Below are positions 58,087-64,000 of a stretch of DNA of 64,000 bases, in pieces. Each line of letters opens with the position of its first letter. Within the stretch, counting starts at the first letter, position 1. The translations under genes were made by a program, and so were the position numbers. The DNA is from Rhizophagus irregularis (lineage: Eukaryota > Glomeromycota > Glomeromycetes > Glomerales > Glomeraceae), in assembly GCF_026210795.1 (NCBI RefSeq), contig NC_089438.1, positions 3,555,501 to 3,619,500 on the forward strand, written 5' to 3'. The notes beneath the pieces are model-generated. The model did no database searches. It was not told the DNA's origin and saw only the letters and a list, made by a program, of their open reading frames with translations.

Positions 58087-59760
58087 TCAGTTATTTTTAT
58101 CTATAAGTGAAAAATAAATTATTATTAATAAAAATAAATCATGTAAAAAGTTAATGTATATAAGTACCTAGATCTAGTTTAGTAAAATCTAATGCTTCTA
58201 TTGATCCTATAATATATAAAAAAAAATAATTATATACATCAAAAAAATATTCGAAGAATGCTTTTGTAAAGTTAAATTAGGAAATTAATTACCTGAATGT
58301 TCTCCAAATGAATTATCATCATCCTTGTTATCAATAGCATTTTTTGGTTCTGGAAGATTTTTAAAATCTAAAAGTCTACTTGTGTAAACTGCTTGAGGAT
58401 TTGTAGTATATGAAAGAATAGGACCAGTATATGATGATGATGATGATCTTAACTTTTCATTAATTTTATCTGCTTCTTCAATTTGCTTATTGATTTCATG
58501 ATTTTTACTTGAATATCGTAAATCAGATAATAAACTTTCTAACTCTTTTGCTTTAGGTCGTTTTAAAGGATCAGCATCCCAACATTGTTTAATTATGTTT
58601 AGAATTAATTGAGGAATTTTATAATTTGATTTTGGCCTAAGTCCTTGACAAATGCTAATAGTTAAGAATTTATCATGAGCAATATCATGATAAGGAGGAA
58701 GCCCTGTACAGACTTCATATGCAATAATTCCAAATCCATATATATCACTTTCTTGAGTATATTCATTTCCTCTTAAAACTTCTGGTGCTACATAGGGTAA
58801 TACTCCATATAATTCTTTACATTCATTTTGAGATGGTTTTACATTTACTGGTCGACATAATCCTAAATCAGTAATTAAAATATATTTTTCTTCTTTTAAT
58901 ATATTACCACAATGAAAATCACGATGAATTAACCCATTTTCATGAATATAATTGAGGTTTTCTGAAATATATTTTAAAATATTCAACTTTTCATCCCATT
59001 TTGTTGAATTAAAACTATTATTTAAATGTTGTCTTAAACTACCATTTATTACATATGCCATTACTATTATAAAATTTCTAGATTCTGGATCTTTAGTAAT
59101 GCCAAAACAGTGTGCTATATGACCATCATTTGGAATCATAATATGGGTTTCAATCTAAAAAAAAATCCATAATAATAATTAATAGACAGTTTAACATTTA
59201 TAATAGGACAATATCTTGAAATTACCATATATAAATAATGAACTTACTTCTCTTAAAAAATTGGATGTAATATCTTGAGAATTATGTAAATATTTTAAAA
59301 CAACTGGAAACTTCTCATATTTCCTAAACCAATATTTACTTCTTATCCATTTATTATTCTCATAATCCCATTGTTCTATACGTCCATCTTTCCAAATTGC
59401 TTTATAAATAGTTCCAAATCCTCCTTTTGCCAAGTATTCAACATTTTCAAATCTATCATATTCAATCCATTCTAAAACGTCATAGTAATCTTTAGCTTTA
59501 AGTTGTACTTTTTGAATAAACTTGTCAACTTCATGATTTCCACTAGTCCAATTTTTAAAATTTTGTTGAAATTTACATTGACACCAATAATAAGAAGCTC
59601 GAGGTTGCTTACATTCTTTGCATAAACCATTATTTTTATAACGTATTTTTAATTCTTCATTTAATATTAACTTATCAATTAACAATCTTTGTTCTTGGTC
59701 TTTATGGTCAAAATCTTTTATTTGCTTAAATATATCATCATTGAGCATAAATTCTTCCAT
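58087..59760 (-). CDS. TKL-type protein kinase, gene 2 (altered Cys motif)
   Basis: Inferred exons on the minus strand: 59760..59248, 59154..58293, 58206..58168, 58100..58087 (TGA), 1,428 nt, 475 residues. The splice sites and phases are the same as in gene 1. The glycine loop, VVLK lysine, HRDFHCGN, DLG and APE are all intact. Differences are concentrated in the N-terminal part: a three-residue loss near residue 21, and in the Cys motif, where gene 1 has WCRSCNAKHF this gene has WCQCKF, so the second pair is C-x-C and zinc binding is doubtful. Near the C-terminus a few residues are deleted before EINKQIEEADKINEKL. The two genes are about 11 kb apart and point the same way. Probably active. 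Confidence 0.92.
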
Positions 59761-60735
59761 ATTGGATTAATAAATGTGACTTCAATTTTATATCTAAACG
59801 GAGTAAAATTTTTTTTTTTTTTTTTAAAAAAAAAAGGGCGTATTTAAATGTATTACAGTTGCACAGCAGCGATTTACAAAATTATTTTTAATTTAGGCAA
59901 AAACAATAAAGCGTTCAAGAAGTCAGCTGATAATCACAGAAGATTATAAATTTCAAAGCTGTGTCGATCATCAACGCCAAAATTATATCATTATACTATA
60001 CAGGTACTTTATTGAATTTGAAAAACACAGTACAGTCAATCAATATCATTATCAGTAACAATATGTATTAAAAATTATAATTAGAATCAATCACGTTAAA
60101 TTATTTATTTAGGTTGAAAAATTTTTAAAAAATGTATTGTCCAATTAGTTTTAATTACTATAAATCTGTACAAAAAATTATAAAAAGAAGTAATTTCCAT
60201 TATTATTATGTGAAGAAAATTCGTATTAACGAATGAATCCAGTTATGATATAATCATCATTAAAGTAGGTTAAGATTATAAAAATTTCAACTGTTTGTAA
60301 AATAAAAATAATTAATGTTATGACAAAACAATAAATTAAAATTTCAATCTATTATAACATCATTTTTCCTAATATAAACCCTAATAACATGAATTATTGT
60401 AAAAACAAATTGGCATTTAATGACATAAATATTTTCTCAAAATTCAAAATTATAAAAATTTAATAATGACAAGGTAGTTACGTTCAAAGATACTGTAAAT
60501 TATCTTAAATAAATCAGCAAGTTTCCTTTAAAATAATTGACTGCGTTATTACTTATGGAAAATATTAAACTATAAAAATTTTTTTTATATTAATAAACGA
60601 AATAGAAAGGAAGTTATTTGAAAATATTATAACTTTGCTTAAGCAGATAAATAGGAGGGGTTGAGAAAATCCAAAATTTCGGTCAAAAATTTTTTTTATT
60701 GCCGATCATGACACGTGAATAAAGTTAGCTTAATA
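59761..60735. other. Upstream region of kinase gene 2, non-coding
   Basis: Matches 48773 to about 49770 with small indels. No ORF. Confidence 0.6.
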
Positions 60736-62650
60736 ATCAAAACAAGTAAATGTTATATAAATATGACAAGGAACTTATTGAATAGTAAAATTTTATTATT
60801 ATTTAGATTTGATATTCTGAAAAAATAAAATTTGAAGTACTAATTGAAAGATAAACAAAATCTGCTGAGCACGTATAGGTTACTTTTATATCAATTATTA
60901 GCTAACAATATTTGCAAAAATAAATAAATAATCCACAAATCATAACTAAAATTATATAATAAAAAACCATTTAATAAAACAAATATAATATAATATTAAT
61001 AAAACAACTGAAACTAATATAATGTAATATTATACAATTAAAAAAAAAAACTTAACCTAAATTTGTACAAAATTAGCGAAACCCGAATCACTGGTTATTA
61101 ATAATCAATTAGGGCGAATGATCAACAAGTCACTGCGACTTCGCAACACTAGTTTGATTAAAAAGAAAGATCCTGGATGATATTATACCTTCTGATAAAT
61201 AAATTCTTACTAGATAATTATTTATTAATAGAAAAAATTCTTTCAAATTTTCATAAGCTAGTTAGCTTAGAGTCGCTATCCCACAATTTTTGCAAAGGAA
61301 AAAAAAGCTACAGTATATGGATAGGGTAGGTCGTCATGCTAAATATCGAACGTACAGTACTGAACAAAAAGACACGTTACGACGTTGCGTATATGTATAG
61401 TGATTTCCTTTTTAGGATGTTTGGCATTAATTATCTAATTATGTATGTATTAAATCGCTTTTAATCTTATTAGTAGTGTTATGACAAATTAGTCAAAATG
61501 ATACTTATTACTTTGATATTAATAATAAATGGACGACAATATTTGATCCTTTAGTTCCTAATAATCTTATACAATCGTCATCTTCCCATTTTTACTATCT
61601 TTACGACCAACTAATCCTAAAAATTTATCAAGAATTACTCCAGCAACTATGACTGATTTGGCTTTATATTACTATCATTTTGAAGTTATTTTTTATATAA
61701 ATGGATAAAAATAAATAAATCAAAAACATATAACAAGAATATTAAAATCAGTTTTTAAAAAAAATTGTAGTTTTTCAGTAAGCCATTTCTTTTAAAAAAA
61801 ACAAACATAAGGTTTTTTCAAAAAGTCAACTTCTTTTAATAAGAAAAATCGATAAGCCAGTTTTTATTAAGATTGGCTTTTTTATAAAAAAAACTATAAT
61901 AACTTGATGTTTATTATATAATAAATGTTTTTAAAAGTAATCTCCTTCAGATTGGACTAAATATCATATAAACCTAATATTAAACAAAGAATTTTTTAAT
62001 AATTTTAATATTAATACCTTTAAACAATTATTTATTTAAATATTCTTTTTCATATTTTGGATTTAAATTATTGATTTTACCGTTATATTTATAATTTTGG
62101 GTATAACATAAAATTCATTTTGTTAATGATTTTTTATATAAAAAACTATTATAATTATAAACTATCAGTCGCCTGTTAGGATCAATACATATAAATAAGC
62201 GGAGATATGAATAAAAAATCTTTATTTAGAATATTGACCATGAAAAAAATTTTTTATTTTACAATTAAAAATATTTGTTTATATAATAAAAATGATAAAA
62301 ATAATTTCTATTTTGTACTTAAAAGTATAAACATCGGAAATAGCGCGTGGTTTTTTAAACTTGTATAACTCTGCTACAGAAACAATCATGTACAGTAATA
62401 ATGTGATCATATGATTCACGGATTTAATTTTTTATATATTGCAAAAAAAAAAAAATTTTCCAGGAAATGAAATTCTTTTAAATATATTATATTTTTTTTA
62501 ACGTGAATACAAATTAGGGATAAAGTTTTAGGAGGAAATTTAATAAAATATTTTTTCATTATTTTTAAAAGTAAATCACTTTTCTGGAAAAAAGTAACAA
62601 AATGTTAATTATTATATATGTTTTTGACGTTAAGTGAAATTTATTACAGC
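60736..62650. other. Non-coding, AT-rich
   Basis: 61160-61370 holds fragments shared with 15500-16690. Otherwise nothing seen. Confidence 0.5.
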
Positions 62651-62652
62651 CG

Positions 62653-62803
62653 TTTTCAAAATGGTTGATGCTATTTATTCATGATTAAATATTCAAATAC
62701 CAATATTCGTCCGGTTTTCGTCCATTATTTTTCTGGGTTTTCATCCGGTTTTCGGTTCTCATTTTTTTTCATCCAAACATAACAGCATCAACCATTTTCA
62801 AAA
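62653..62803. repeat. Short inverted repeat (MITE-like)
   Basis: TTTTCAAAATGGTTGATGCT (62653-62672) and its inverse at 62784-62803 differ at one base. Between them are CCGGTTTTCGTCC / CCGGTTTTCGG direct repeats. About 150 bp; no target duplication found. Confidence 0.65.
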
Positions 62804-63480
62804 TGACGATAATATTAATTACACTTGTGAAAGGAATATTATTTTCTTTTTCATTTTGTTTTCTAAATCATGAGTTGATTAGATAATCGCATAATATTAA
62901 TACAAAAAAAAAAGAAAGAAATTGAATAGTAAAAGCCATTAATTTATTCGTGACTTTATTAGTAAACGCGTTTAATATAAATAGTATCCTCAGTATTTAG
63001 TACTTCCTGCTAAATTATTCTATTTTTTTTTAAATTTCAACATATTAAATATTAATACGTTAAAATAAAACTTAATTATCTGTTATATATATAATAAGTG
63101 AACTAATGTTAAACTTGATGGTCGAACTCAACACAAATTTCACTCCTAGCCTTGAGTATACGGAAAGTGAGTAAAGTAGATTGACTATGTGAGTAACTTA
63201 AATCACATGCTTATCTACGTACTCACTAAAAATATAACGATAAGGTACATAACGTAATCCCTCATCAACTAATTCAAGACTCGTCATTTAAATCATTTCC
63301 TTCTTGATTAATTTCAATAAGATCTATTATTAAATAATTTATAAAATTAAGCGAGAATATTATTAATAAAGAAATAATTTCCTACAAATAAATTATTTTA
63401 CCTAATTCGCTAATTTGAACATCAAAGACATTCTTGAAATTATAAATTAAACAATATAGAGATAAAATAAAATTTGAACT
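62804..63480. other. Non-coding
   Basis: Possible small downstream exons of the kinase pseudogene at 63380-63440 (minus strand) cannot be confirmed. Confidence 0.4.
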
Positions 63481-63564
63481 ATAATTACAATAGTACAGCA
63501 ACCGTTTTTATTAATAATGTAAAATAATAAATATTAAAAGTCATAATTAACATCAAACATTTAC

Positions 63565-64000
63565 CTGAATTAAATTGAAATGATGAAAAATCTGAAGAAT
63601 TTATTGGTTCCGGAAGATTTTTGAAATTTAAAAGTCTACTGGCATAAATTGCTTGAGTATAAGTTTTAATACCTTCAGACTTATTTCCATTTGATCTATT
63701 TTTCAATTTTCTTTTTCTGATTTTATCTTATTCTTCCATTTGAGAACGGATTTCATCATCTTTATGTTCTTTTTCTTCCAGTTTCTTTAATATATGATAT
63801 AACTCCTTAGCATTTGGTCTATTTTTTGCTTCAGCATCCCAACATTTCATAATTAAATCCACAAGAAATTTTTGGAATATCTTTAGAAATTTTCGGTCTA
63901 AATCCTTTACATATTTCAACAGCTAAAGTATAATCATGGGGAATATTATTAAAAGGAATTTCTTCAGAACGAAACTCATTCATAATTATTTCAAATGAAT
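63565..64000 (-). pseudogene. TKL-type kinase, 3' end, broken (runs off the window)
   Basis: Reading leftward from the window edge, the frame gives EFRSEEIPFNNIPHDYTLAV and ICKGFRPKISKDIP, the C-lobe of a kinase like the two above. A one-base insertion in an A run (about 63872) then shifts the frame; the continuation FLVDLIMKCWDAEAKNRPNA is in the next frame. A TAA follows MEE (near 63730), where the other kinases have EEADKI. After it the normal tail resumes (YASRLLNFKNLPEP, then GTAAAT at 63564). Two lesions argue for a pseudogene, though the frameshift alone could be a sequencing error. The rest of the gene lies outside. Confidence 0.75.

Larger units (their letters stand above)
57898..60735. 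repeat. Kinase-bearing segmental duplication, copy 2
   Basis: Partner of 46875-49770. Non-coding parts have more small indels than the kinase exons. Confidence 0.85.

Overview
This is a very AT-rich eukaryotic window. Genes are cut by short introns (about 65-100 nt, GT..AG with one conserved GC..AG), and most of the DNA is transposon-derived or low-complexity. The tyrosine-kinase-like protein kinases with an N-terminal Cys4 motif, the giant HSP90-like ATPase of the DUF3684 type and the repeat load all suggest a glomeromycotan (arbuscular mycorrhizal) fungus such as Rhizophagus. This is inference from family recognition; no search was run.

Layout. (1) 1-4730 is the 3' part of a large plus-strand gene (copy A). 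(2) 5105-5803 holds a small two-exon gene for an actinoporin-like pore-forming protein. Its start codon lies in one arm of a 34-bp perfect inverted repeat, and the repeat sits where the 3' flank of copy A stops matching that of copy B. (3) 5.9-26.2 kb is gene-poor: relics of several genes, a duplicated degenerate gene (9.6-12.4 kb), a hAT-type non-autonomous transposon with a clean 8-bp target duplication (16770-17980), other inverted-repeat elements and a 20-bp minisatellite. (4) 26217-38602 is a complete paralogue of the first gene (copy B): 23 inferred exons and about 3,530 residues, with an N-terminal GHKL ATPase followed by a tandem array of interchangeable exons of about 660 nt. (5) 38.6-46.8 kb has no intact gene: a decayed retroelement-like ORF (40083-41823) and a PIF/Harbinger-like MITE (44341-44647). 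(6) 46.9-60.7 kb holds two minus-strand paralogous kinase genes on a duplicated block of about 2.9 kb. Between them lie about 8 kb of transposons, a broken ORF, a 61-bp palindromic tandem array and a (CATGTT)n array. (7) 63.5-64.0 kb is the 3' end of a third, broken kinase gene that runs off the window.

The central observation is the exon array in the two ATPase genes. Nine full-length exons in copy B, and three plus a partial one in copy A, all start and end in phase 2. They are multiples of 3 (660-687 nt) and repeat with their introns every 737-763 bp. Exons can therefore be gained or lost by unequal exchange without breaking the frame, and copies A and B have different exon complements. 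How the ATPase, pore-former and kinase genes might work together is not shown by the sequence; their proximity could be accidental.
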